A stretch of 10,609 nucleotides of DNA, taken from the NCBI GenBank assembly GCA_022821935.1, contig JAJECR010000212.1, positions 1 to 10,609 of the forward strand. Direction: 5' to 3'. Below the pieces are notes generated by a model. The model was not told where the DNA came from. It saw only the letters and a list, made by a program, of their open reading frames with translations, and searched no databases. The position numbers and the translations under genes were made by a program. The DNA is from Candidatus Latescibacterota bacterium. Its GTDB lineage: Bacteria > JAAXHH01. Positions 1 through 7,990 of the stretch are shown here, piece after piece; position 1 is the first letter of the stretch; every line of letters begins with the position of its first letter.

Positions 1-1
1 C

Positions 2-937
2 ATGATCGAGGCCGGGTTCAATTCGGTATTTCTGGGTATTGAATCCCCGAACCCAAAGGCATTGCTCAAGACGAAGAAACGGCAGAACGTCGGCAAACAG
101 GAGGATTACCTGCTCGGTTCCGTACGCAAGATCCAACGCAAGGGGATGCAGGTCACGGGAGGATTTATCCTGGGTCTGGATGAAGATGACGAAGGTGTTT
201 TTGACGCCCAGATCGACTTTATCCAGGAGGCCGGAATTCCCATGGCACCGATCTATATGTTGGCTGCTTTAAAAGGCACGGATCTGTATAAGCGTCTGCA
301 AAGGGAGAATCGCCTGTCGGACGCGTCCATCGAAATTGACGCCATGAGCCTCAACTTCAAGCCAGAGATGAATCCCAAAACGTTGGTTGAGGGATATCGT
401 CGTGTGATCACTACCCTCTACGATCCGACGCTGGAGAATTACTTCAAACGTTGCCTGACGATGTTTGAACACCTTACGTCCATCCCGCACCTTCAAAAAC
501 CCAAGAGCAAGAATGCAATCTTTCTGGATCTCATGGGCCTGCGTCGGCGACTTGCTCCCAGGCAACTCCCCGCCTACAACAAGTTCATCGCCAGGGTCAG
601 CAAGGACTATCCTCGGATGCTCCCGGAGGCGATCCGCCTGGCCGCCCTGGGCTACCATTTTGAAAAGGTCACCCGTCAGCAGATTACGGTCCACGAGTTC
701 AAGGAGTCTCTGACGAACGAGTTGGAGCGGTTCAAAACAGCGGTTACGCACCATGTTCAGGCAGAGGAAGCAATCAGGGAACGGAAGCAGGAGTTGTTTA
801 TGCGAGTCCAGGATCGCTATCAATCGATACCCAATGCCTTTCGTTACCCGGGAGACGGCATCGAGCCTGCGCTGGCGACCTTCAAGTTCTCCGTGAATGA
901 ACAGATAGCGCAACGCACACACTCGTCGGGGATGTAA
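2..937 (+). CDS. B12-binding-type radical SAM protein with DUF4070-like C-terminus (5' partial)
   Basis: This is the C-terminal 311 residues or so of a larger protein. The frame is open to the left edge, so the ATG at base 2 is probably internal. The visible part begins in the second half of a radical SAM barrel: GIESPNPKALLKTKKRQN (residues 12-29) is the 'GIES...K..N' strand of this superfamily, and GGFILGLDEDD (53-63) is the 'G.i.G...d' strand. From about residue 120 to the end is a helical region like the DUF4070 tail of B12-dependent radical SAM enzymes, a group that includes hopanoid C-2 methylases. The cobalamin-binding domain and the CxxxCxxC cluster motif would lie outside the window and cannot be checked. 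It ends 40 bp before the reductase-sulfotransferase gene on the same strand, so the two are probably co-transcribed. The substrate is unknown; C-methylation of a lipid or polyketide-like chain is one possibility. Confidence 0.8.
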   Translation: MIEAGFNSVFLGIESPNPKALLKTKKRQNVGKQEDYLLGSVRKIQRKGMQVTGGFILGLDEDDEGVFDAQIDFIQEAGIPMAPIYMLAALKGTDLYKRLQRENRLSDASIEIDAMSLNFKPEMNPKTLVEGYRRVITTLYDPTLENYFKRCLTMFEHLTSIPHLQKPKSKNAIFLDLMGLRRRLAPRQLPAYNKFIARVSKDYPRMLPEAIRLAALGYHFEKVTRQQITVHEFKESLTNELERFKTAVTHHVQAEEAIRERKQELFMRVQDRYQSIPNAFRYPGDGIEPALATFKFSVNEQIAQRTHSSGM

Positions 938-977
938 AGAGTCGCGCCGAATATCCACATTACTAAGGAAAGAGTAA

Positions 978-3482
978 ATGACCGAAAGTACCAACGCCGA
1001 CACGACGGTGGAGTCTATCACTGGCACCCTGCCGGCGCAATGTCAGAGAGACGTCAATGTCTTGCGCCGGTTTGTCCATGCCTCTGTCAGCCAGGGACCG
1101 CCGGCCGACCCTGTGTCGCCGGCTGATTTTCAAGAAGTTCTGTTGACCGGAGCGACCGGTTTTATCGGTCGTTTCCTCCTCCGTGACCTGTTGTGGCAGC
1201 ATGCCGATCTGCTCGTGCACTGCGTCATCCGGGCCGACGATGCGGAGCACGGGTTGGAGCGCTTGCGTGAAGCGCTGCGGCATGCTGAAATCTGGGACGA
1301 GGAATTCGCATCCCGCATTCGCATTGTGGTCGGCGACATCGGCCAGGTAAGATTCGGCCTGAACGACGCAGCATTCAACGATCTCTGCCAGCGGATCGAC
1401 GCAGTCTATCACTTTGCGGCCGACATAACTCTCGCTACTTCCTATAGCGCCATACGCAAGCTCAATACGCTCAGCCTGCACAATGTGCTCGAACTGTGTT
1501 TGCGCCAACGCTTCAAGCACCTGTTCTATGCCTCGACCATGGCCATTTTCCCTCAGTATTTCTTTGCCTTCGCCAATGAGTTCAGGCACAGTGGAATCGA
1601 CCACCAAATGCAGCCGGACCTGGCCAGCATGAAGAAAACGTACCCGATTGGTCTGCTCGGTTACCCCTGGAGCAAACTGACTGCCGAACAGGTCCTGTTG
1701 TTCGCCCAACAGGCCGGCATGCCGTTGGCTGTTTTCCGGCTTCCGCAAACGGCCGTGTCCACTACGGGATACATCCAACCGAACGACCTTACCATGCAGA
1801 TCCTGGCCGCGGTAATCGATTGCGAAACCATGCCGGAAGGGTTCACTTTCCGTTCCAACCATGAGGCGGTCGATACATTGAGTGAAGCCTGTACGGCAAT
1901 CTCCCTGAATCCCGAACGGCGTTACACCCTCTACCACTGCTGCAACCCGCAGCTCGATTACTACGAGCTCGAGCTCGCGGATTTCGGAGTTTATTTCCCT
2001 GAAGTGCCCTATGATTCCTTCAAGCGTGCCTGCCAGGCTCGCGGCGAAAACTCACCGCTGCACGGACGCTGGGCGGTGCTCGATCATTTCGGAAAACACT
2101 GGTTCAGCAAGGTAAAACCGGATAACAGGCTGCCCATTTGCGACCGTGCCTTCCGCGAGGACTGTCCGCTCCCGATCAAGTGGACGGGCGTGTTGACCAA
2201 ACTCAGGCGCTCCTACCAAATGGGTCAGGACAATCGGCACCACTGGCCGTATCCGGCGTCGCACGGCCGTTTGGACTTCGACTGCCTGATCGCCCGGGCC
2301 GAGCGCTACGCCGAAGAAGAAAACATCTCTTTCGAACAGACCTATCCCAGGTGGATGCGTCAGAACCTGCAACAATTGGTTCAGGCTTTTAAGGAATCCG
2401 ATGCCGAACTATCGGAAAACAAGATCGTTGATATCGTCTTCGACCTGAGCCGCCTGCTGATTATCAACGCTGGATTCGCCCGCGAACGGCAACGCTATCC
2501 GGAGATCGAACGGGAGGAGATCATCAAGCCGGTCTTCATCGTCGGGATCAATCGTACCGGCACGACCTACCTGCACCGCCTCATGTCCCGCGACCAACGG
2601 TTCTGGGCCCTGCGGGGCTACGAGTACACTGCGCCACGCCTGTCAAAGGAAGAATATGCCACGATAGGTTACACCCCGGACGACCCCCGTCGAGTGTGGG
2701 TCGAGGATCTGCTCAACTCTTCCGATGGCCTCAAACTTTTCGAGGGTGTTCACGATTTCGACGTGGACGAACCGTCGGAGGATTTCCCTATCCTGAGTAT
2801 GGCCTTCGGGTCGTGGACCCTTATCGTTCGATTCCGTATACCGGCATTCGGACGTTGGCTGGCGGCCACCGGTTCACGGCATGCCTACGCCCACCACCGC
2901 CGAATCATGCAGAACATCACCTGGCAGAATCGGCAGCGACAGCCTGAACACCAGCCGCAGTGGCTGTTCAAGATGCCCTTTCATCTCATGGAACTGGAGA
3001 CGCTCGTCGAGACTTATCCCGATGCCCTGTTTATTCAGACCCATCGCGAACCTGCGCAATTCATGGGTTCCTGGAACAGTTTTGTCGAAAGGGCGCATTC
3101 GCTTGTCTATGAGCCCCAGCCGCGAGACACCTTCGGTGCCGAGCAGTTGGCTTTAATGAGCGGCATGATGGACCGGGCCGTGCACTTCCGGGAGACCCAT
3201 CCCGAACTGGAACACCGCTGGATGGATGTCAACTACGTCGATCTGATCGAGGACCCAATGGCAACTTTGGGCCGTATTTATGAGCACTTTGGCTGGCAGT
3301 TGGAGGAGGCGAACATCAAAGCCATGGAAGACTGGCGGGAAAGGCAGGCACAGCGGCGCAGGGGAGAGAAGCGGCACCGCTACGACCTGGGCGACTACGG
3401 CCTTACCTCGGAAGAAGTCAACGCGGCGTTTGCACGGTATAGGGACTTTATTACCGATCGCGGTATCAGGTCGTCCCGTTAG
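978..3482 (+). CDS. Bifunctional thioester reductase - sulfotransferase fusion
   Basis: An 834-residue protein with two enzyme domains. Residues ~50-415 are an NAD(P)-dependent thioester reductase (NAD_binding_4, male-sterility type) of the extended SDR fold. The nucleotide loop is TGATGFIG (57-64), the catalytic Ser/Thr are at 186-187 (YASTMAIFP), and the Tyr/Lys pair is Y229 and K233 (GYPWSK). Residues ~430-834 are a Sulfotransfer_3-type domain. The PAPS 5'-phosphosulfate loop is GINRTGTTYL (523-532), the conserved KMPFHL is at 665-670 with His669 a candidate base, and the 3'-phosphate site is THREP...GS with Arg690 and Ser698 in the usual R-x7-S spacing. Both active sites look intact. No adenylation or carrier domain precedes the reductase. 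By family knowledge the reductase turns an acyl thioester into an aldehyde or alcohol; I infer that the sulfotransferase then sulfates the hydroxyl. The start is set by AAGGAAAG (965-972), 5 nt before the ATG. No signal peptide is seen, so it is probably cytoplasmic. Confidence 0.88.
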   Translation: MTESTNADTTVESITGTLPAQCQRDVNVLRRFVHASVSQGPPADPVSPADFQEVLLTGATGFIGRFLLRDLLWQHADLLVHCVIRADDAEHGLERLREALRHAEIWDEEFASRIRIVVGDIGQVRFGLNDAAFNDLCQRIDAVYHFAADITLATSYSAIRKLNTLSLHNVLELCLRQRFKHLFYASTMAIFPQYFFAFANEFRHSGIDHQMQPDLASMKKTYPIGLLGYPWSKLTAEQVLLFAQQAGMPLAVFRLPQTAVSTTGYIQPNDLTMQILAAVIDCETMPEGFTFRSNHEAVDTLSEACTAISLNPERRYTLYHCCNPQLDYYELELADFGVYFPEVPYDSFKRACQARGENSPLHGRWAVLDHFGKHWFSKVKPDNRLPICDRAFREDCPLPIKWTGVLTKLRRSYQMGQDNRHHWPYPASHGRLDFDCLIARAERYAEEENISFEQTYPRWMRQNLQQLVQAFKESDAELSENKIVDIVFDLSRLLIINAGFARERQRYPEIEREEIIKPVFIVGINRTGTTYLHRLMSRDQRFWALRGYEYTAPRLSKEEYATIGYTPDDPRRVWVEDLLNSSDGLKLFEGVHDFDVDEPSEDFPILSMAFGSWTLIVRFRIPAFGRWLAATGSRHAYAHHRRIMQNITWQNRQRQPEHQPQWLFKMPFHLMELETLVETYPDALFIQTHREPAQFMGSWNSFVERAHSLVYEPQPRDTFGAEQLALMSGMMDRAVHFRETHPELEHRWMDVNYVDLIEDPMATLGRIYEHFGWQLEEANIKAMEDWRERQAQRRRGEKRHRYDLGDYGLTSEEVNAAFARYRDFITDRGIRSSR

Positions 3483-3497
3483 TGAACGCTTCGAACA

Positions 3498-4955
3498 TCA
3501 GGTGTTTGTACCGTCGTGCTTGTTCTTCAGAAACAGTCCGGCCAGTATGGCAAGAGTCGTCACCGCCATGCCGACCATGAACACGTCTTGTACGGCTCCG
3601 ACAAGCGCGGCGTCGAGCAGGACAATCAGCTGTTCAGCTATCCCTGCGCCGTCAACCCCCATTCCCGCGGCATCCGCCGCCAGGTCTCTGGCGGCTTCTG
3701 GATCGACCAGGATCCGCAGATTCTGTTTGATCCGGCCGAGAAAGTCCGGGTCGAAAGCGTTCCTCAGCGCTTCCGGCATCATGCCATCCAACCGGGCAGA
3801 AAACCTCAGATTTAATACCGAACCCAGGAAGGCCAGGCCCAACGCACCGCTCAGGAATCTGTAGAACTGAATCGTGGAGGCGGTGATGGTCTGCATGGTG
3901 TGGGGTACGAAATGCCGAACGGCCACATTGGCCGTGGCGAGTGCGCCACCAATGCCGAGTCCCGCGACGGCCAGGAACGCCATGACCCGCCCCAGTCCCG
4001 CTTCCTGATCCAGGGTCGCCACCAGGTACATGCCAACCGACAGGGCAACCGCGCTCAGCACCGCGTTCGTCCGGTAACCTGCTTTTGTCATTGAGAGGAT
4101 CAGTCCCGACAGGATTCCGCCGAATACGATGCCAAGCACCATGGGCATCAACACGCCGCCGCTTCCGGTAGCCGTCGTGCCCAGTACCACCTGCAGGAAT
4201 AGCGGGGCGAAAAGCGCGGCGCCATAGAGGCCGAATCCGGCCAGAAAGTTCAGGGCGGCGGAGGCGGCCACCGTCCGGTTTCGATGTATGCCGAGGTAAT
4301 CCGGACTCGTGGCGTTCCGGCTCGGGTCCGGGCGCGGGTACTTGAGCTTCATGGCGAGCAACAGGATCAAAGATCCGGCGGGGATGTTGATCAGCAGTAC
4401 CCAGTTCCACGACAGCACGTCGGTGATGAAACCTCCCAGAGGCGGTCCCATTACTGCGGCCATCACGAACACCAGGGCGGCGAGTCCCTGGAATCTTCCT
4501 CTTTTCTCGAGGGGGAAAAGATCAATGATCACCACGAAACAACTGACCACGATGATCCCGCCGCCAAGACCCTGCATGCCCCTGTAAGCTATGAGCTGAG
4601 TCATGGAACCGCTCATGCCGGCGAGCAAAGAACCCAGCATGAAAATGCTCAAGCCCAGTATGAGTAAAAACTTGCGCCCGATTAGGTCCGAAAACCGGCC
4701 TGCGATAAGTGCCGAAATAGCTGCCGCCAGCAGATACGCCGAGGACGCCCAGGCATAACGGTCGAACCCGCCCAACTCGGCTATGATACGGGGCATGGCC
4801 GTGGTCAGGGAAGTCTGGTTCAATATGGACAGGAACATGGCCAGCATGAAGCCCGACACCGTCCAGGCCAGTTGTCTGCCGGGAAGTGAGACAAAGTCCT
4901 GCGTCGCCGGCTCGCCAGGCGTGTTGCTGTCTGTGGGGTGGGATTCAGCGTTCAT
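3498..4955 (-). CDS. MFS exporter, DHA2 (EmrB/QacA-like, 14-TM) family
   Basis: A polytopic membrane transporter, probably proton-driven efflux of a drug-like or self-made compound. Numbered from the start chosen here (485 residues), motif A is GRFSDLIGRK (86-95), a motif-B-like RGMQGLGGG lies at 125-133, and the antiporter motif C region is MGPPLGG (169-175). The stretch NWVLLINIPAG (184-194) is typical of DHA2 proteins. The TM1 motif usually written LDxT reads LNQTSLTTAMP (45-55), so the usual Asp is Asn46. Length fits 14 helices. The frame continues upstream to a GTG at 5078 with AGGTG just before it, adding 41 basic, non-membrane residues. I prefer the ATG at 4955 because the family N-terminus fits it, although no RBS is visible there. 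It converges with the reductase-sulfotransferase gene (15 bp apart) and diverges from the PhyH gene, hinting at export of the product of one of these blocks. Confidence 0.9.
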   Translation of the reverse strand: MNAESHPTDSNTPGEPATQDFVSLPGRQLAWTVSGFMLAMFLSILNQTSLTTAMPRIIAELGGFDRYAWASSAYLLAAAISALIAGRFSDLIGRKFLLILGLSIFMLGSLLAGMSGSMTQLIAYRGMQGLGGGIIVVSCFVVIIDLFPLEKRGRFQGLAALVFVMAAVMGPPLGGFITDVLSWNWVLLINIPAGSLILLLAMKLKYPRPDPSRNATSPDYLGIHRNRTVAASAALNFLAGFGLYGAALFAPLFLQVVLGTTATGSGGVLMPMVLGIVFGGILSGLILSMTKAGYRTNAVLSAVALSVGMYLVATLDQEAGLGRVMAFLAVAGLGIGGALATANVAVRHFVPHTMQTITASTIQFYRFLSGALGLAFLGSVLNLRFSARLDGMMPEALRNAFDPDFLGRIKQNLRILVDPEAARDLAADAAGMGVDGAGIAEQLIVLLDAALVGAVQDVFMVGMAVTTLAILAGLFLKNKHDGTNT

Positions 4956-5091
4956 ATGGGTATTGGACCGAGCCCAATGTGATAGGGCTTTGTCCGCAAA
5001 AGGTGGGATTCCGAATAGATGGGCCGTCCGCCGATTAAATGACAGTGACCGATTCCGCAATGCTGTTCTCGAGGCCACTCCAGAACACCTG

Positions 5092-5122
5092 TATTTACAT
5101 TGGGAAGAAAGCGGTGTAAATT
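5092..5122. promoter_or_regulatory. Palindromic divergent promoter / candidate operator
   Basis: A perfect 7-bp inverted repeat, ATTTACA (5093-5099) and TGTAAAT (5115-5121), lies with arms 22 bp centre to centre, about two helical turns. The arms also read as sigma-A-like elements in both directions. Rightward: TTTACA (5094-5099), a 17-nt spacer, TAAATT (5117-5122). Leftward: TTTACA (5120-5115), a 17-nt spacer, TAAATA (5097-5092). The rightward start site would fall some 60 bp before the PhyH start codon. An alternative rightward -35, TTGACC, lies at 5121-5126. The elements are seen directly; promoter or operator activity is inferred. Confidence 0.4.
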
Positions 5123-5186
5123 GACCGTTTCAAGGACAATCTACACAGATCCGTAGCCCGTCAAAGAACAGGAAAGGAATCTCCGT

Positions 5187-6077
5187 ATGGCGATGGTCGA
5201 CATGAAACAGATCCACGCGCTGGAAGACGCGACGGATTTGCTGGCTGACCCGGCTGAACTCCGCCGTCAGGCCGAGGAGCATGGTTGCCTTTACTTCCGC
5301 GGTCTGCTCGATCCCGTGCGCGTTATCGATGTCCGGCGGCAGATCCTCGCCATATGTCGCGACCACGGATGGCTTGCGCCCGGTGCGGACCCCATGGACG
5401 GTGTCGCCCATCCGGATACGCGCGTGTTCGAAAGCGACGACCCGCGCTGGCAAGGTTTCTACAACGATGTCCTGTGCATTCGCGACTTCCACGCGCTGGC
5501 GCTCGACCCAGCGCTGATCGGCATGTTCGAAGTGCTGTTCGGCGAACCGGTACTGGCCCACAGCCGGAACATATGCCGGCTCGTGTTTCCCGATCTGAAC
5601 ACCCATTCGACCCCGCCGCACCAGGACAACTACTTCATCGGGGGTTCCGACGAGACCTGGACGGCCTGGATTCCCCTGGGCGACTGTCCCGAGGAACTCG
5701 GCGGACTCGCCGTCAACCGCGGCTCGCACCGGCGCGGCATGCTGGAGACGTCCGAAGGCGTGGGGCCGGGCGGCAGGCAGGTTCCCGTCGAAGACGATTC
5801 CGCCTGGGTCGGCGGCGACTATGCCTGCGGCGACGTCATCGTCCTGCACAGCCTGACGATCCACCAGGGCCGGGACAACGAGACGGCGGACCGCCTCCGG
5901 CTGTCGGCCGACTACCGGTACCAGCCGAGAAGCCACACGGTCCGCGAGGATTCGCTCCAGCCTCACATGAACTGGCTGACGTGGGAAGAGATCTACAGCC
6001 GGTGGGATGCGGACGATCCAGTGAAGTACTACTGGACGGAGTGGGACTTGGACGTGGTCAAGCGGGAACCGCGATAG
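5187..6077 (+). CDS. Phytanoyl-CoA dioxygenase (PhyH) family oxygenase
   Basis: A 296-residue, single-domain Fe(II)/2-oxoglutarate-dependent oxygenase, normal length for the family. The HxD half of the iron triad is H145 and D147 in PPHQDNYFIGG. The distal ligand is most likely H226 in LHSLTIHQGRDN, and the 2-oxoglutarate-binding arginine is R236 or R238 in DRLRLSADYRYQP. The stretch WIPLGDCPEELGGLAVNRGS (161-180) is the family's usual 'w.pLgd...enG.l.v.pGSH' strand. The family hydroxylates or halogenates very varied small molecules, so the substrate cannot be named. AGGAAAGG (5170-5177) lies 9 nt before the ATG; a second in-frame ATG two codons later is less well placed. It is divergent from the MFS gene and 107 bp before the SDR-PhyH fusion on the same strand, probably one transcript. 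No signal peptide. Confidence 0.92.
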   Translation: MAMVDMKQIHALEDATDLLADPAELRRQAEEHGCLYFRGLLDPVRVIDVRRQILAICRDHGWLAPGADPMDGVAHPDTRVFESDDPRWQGFYNDVLCIRDFHALALDPALIGMFEVLFGEPVLAHSRNICRLVFPDLNTHSTPPHQDNYFIGGSDETWTAWIPLGDCPEELGGLAVNRGSHRRGMLETSEGVGPGGRQVPVEDDSAWVGGDYACGDVIVLHSLTIHQGRDNETADRLRLSADYRYQPRSHTVREDSLQPHMNWLTWEEIYSRWDADDPVKYYWTEWDLDVVKREPR

Positions 6078-6184
6078 GCCTCGAAAGACGACGAAAGCGC
6101 CTCGGGCGTGACCGGCCCGGCGTGACTAGCCCAGCCGCTCCTGATGACGCAATCCAGGAAACCTCGCTGACCCTCGACCCGGAC

Positions 6185-7990
6185 ATGCCCGATTCCATTA
6201 CCAAAACCTTAAAGCACCTTGGGCGGCTCTTCATCAGTAAACCCATGGCGGAGCCCGTCGATATGACGGGACGCCACGTGATCGTAACCGGTGCATCGCC
6301 TGGTTCACTCGGTTACGAAACCACGCGGATCCTCGCAGGCTGGGGGGCAAAAGTCGTGGCGACCTGCATGCGCAATGTGCCCCGTATGGAAGCGGCGCTG
6401 AAGGGTGACTTGAGCAGGCGCGGCGCCGATGAGCGCAATCTCACGGCGCACAGGCTGGATCTCAGCGATCCGGAAAGCGTAAACGCCTTCACCGCGTGGT
6501 ATCACGACAGATACGAGGGAACACTCCACGTGCTGGTCAACAACGCGGGCATTCACAAAAAGACCTTGGGTCCTCGAAAGAAACTGCCGATAGACAGCGA
6601 CGGTTTCGAAGTCCACTGGCGGACCAATTATCTCGGCACTTTTCACCTCACCAGTACGCTGCTTCCACTCCTGCAACGGGCCGGACTCGAAAGCGGCGAT
6701 GCCCGGGTCGTCAACGTGTCCTCCGGCTTGCACGACCGGGTCGGGAACGAGGACCTGTTCAACGATAAGCCGCTTCACCACTCCTGGGATGCGTACGGAA
6801 AGTCGAAACTGGCGATGATTCACATGGCCTTCGAGCTCGATAGGCGATATGCCGAATCGCACAACCTACGCGCGGTAGCCCTGCACCCGGGCGTCGTCAT
6901 GACCAACCTGACCCTGCCGCAGGCGTTTGGGGGCAGGACAGGCAAGGCCCTGCATCGAGTCAGTTCCGCGTTGACCTCCCTTTTCCTGCTGTCTCCGGCA
7001 GCGGGAGCGCAGACCATTGTCATGTGCGCCAGCCGGCGGCCGCTGCAAGGGGGCAGGTACTACGAGCGCTGCGCCATATCGGAGCCGAGTGCCGACAGTC
7101 TTGACGCGGACGCTTCGAAACGGCTGTGGGACCTGTCTGAACGGTGGGTCGGGACGCTTCCGGAACCAGGTGGAGATGAACAGGGGACGCGCCTGACAGC
7201 CCGGCGAAGGTCACAAGGGGAATACAACCTGGACAACGAGCTTTTGAAACGGGGGTTCACGCCCCGACCGCTGACGCCCGCGCAGCGAAGTGCGCTGGAC
7301 ACAGACGGATTCATCGTGCTGGAGGAGATCATTCCGCCGGAATGGCTGGCCGGGTTGCGCCAGGCATTCGATACGGTATTTGACCGCGAGGGCGACAAAG
7401 CCGGCGTGGAGGTCGCCCAGATGGAAGGCGTCCGCCGCCTGGCCGATCTGGTCAACAAGGGATCGGTATTCGACGCGGTCTACCTTCAGCCTGAGCTCTT
7501 GACGGCGGTCTATCAAATCCTGCAGCGGCCGTTCAAGCTGCATTCGCTGAACGGGCACGATCCCTTGCCCGGCAGCGGCCTGCAGGTGCTGCACGCCGAT
7601 TGGGGGCAACCCGCCACACCCGGAGGACCGTACCACGTCGTCAACTCCATGTGGATGCTCGACGATTTCACCCAGACCAACGGTGCGACGCGTTGCGTGC
7701 CCGGCAGCCACCTTAAACCCGGCAGGGTTACCGACCACGTAACCGATCGCATGGCGGATCACCCGGACCAGGTATACCTGACGGGCCGCGCGGGTTCGGT
7801 TGCCGTATTCAACGGCGGCCTATGGCACAGTTCGTATATCAACCGAAGCGACGCCTCTCGTCGCGCCCTGCACTGCGCCTTCATAGCCCGTGAGCACCCG
7901 CAACAGACCAATCAACGGGAGTACTTGCAGCCCGACACTGCCCAACGCCTGTCCCCGCTGGCGCGCTACGTCCTGGACGTCCCGCGGTAG
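6185..7990 (+). CDS. Short-chain dehydrogenase - PhyH dioxygenase fusion
   Basis: A 601-residue open frame with two enzyme domains. Residues ~28-325 are a classical short-chain dehydrogenase, closest in look to retinol-dehydrogenase-like SDRs. It has a variant glycine loop TGASPGSLG (35-43), NNAG (119-122), catalytic Ser at 179-180 (NVSS), and Y204/K208 in DAYGKSK. Residues ~360-601 are a PhyH domain with H470 and D472 (LHADWG), distal H548 (GLWHSS) and Arg559 or 560. The domains are joined by a hydrophilic linker (~326-358) with no Met. A separate start is possible but poor: a CTG at 7229 has AAGGGG in front. The gene start is uncertain: ATG 6185 fits the family N-terminus but lacks a close RBS, and ATG 6245 and GTG 6122 are alternatives. 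I infer coupled hydroxylation and alcohol/carbonyl oxidation on one substrate, following the preceding PhyH gene. Confidence 0.82.
   Translation: MPDSITKTLKHLGRLFISKPMAEPVDMTGRHVIVTGASPGSLGYETTRILAGWGAKVVATCMRNVPRMEAALKGDLSRRGADERNLTAHRLDLSDPESVNAFTAWYHDRYEGTLHVLVNNAGIHKKTLGPRKKLPIDSDGFEVHWRTNYLGTFHLTSTLLPLLQRAGLESGDARVVNVSSGLHDRVGNEDLFNDKPLHHSWDAYGKSKLAMIHMAFELDRRYAESHNLRAVALHPGVVMTNLTLPQAFGGRTGKALHRVSSALTSLFLLSPAAGAQTIVMCASRRPLQGGRYYERCAISEPSADSLDADASKRLWDLSERWVGTLPEPGGDEQGTRLTARRRSQGEYNLDNELLKRGFTPRPLTPAQRSALDTDGFIVLEEIIPPEWLAGLRQAFDTVFDREGDKAGVEVAQMEGVRRLADLVNKGSVFDAVYLQPELLTAVYQILQRPFKLHSLNGHDPLPGSGLQVLHADWGQPATPGGPYHVVNSMWMLDDFTQTNGATRCVPGSHLKPGRVTDHVTDRMADHPDQVYLTGRAGSVAVFNGGLWHSSYINRSDASRRALHCAFIAREHPQQTNQREYLQPDTAQRLSPLARYVLDVPR

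Noticed and set aside
963..1937. A 324-codon antisense frame opposite the thioester reductase.
   Set aside because: It lies opposite conserved, motif-bearing coding sequence, shows no recognisable motif of its own, and is long only because of codon composition.
3452..3465. A TACCG-ATCG-CGGTA inverted repeat near the end of the reductase-sulfotransferase gene, considered as a terminator.
   Set aside because: It lies inside coding sequence, has only a 5-bp stem and is not followed by a T-run.
3652..4410. A 252-codon minus-strand frame inside the MFS gene in another frame.
   Set aside because: The translation is Arg/Gly/Pro-rich with no membrane segments, while the overlapping frame encodes a complete transporter.
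5285..6184. About 300 codons open in the SDR-PhyH frame upstream of 6185, running through the whole stand-alone PhyH gene.
   Set aside because: The translation is low-complexity, Arg/Pro/Gly-rich and shows no domain, while the PhyH frame there has intact catalytic motifs and an RBS. It is a frame shadow from GC-rich codons.
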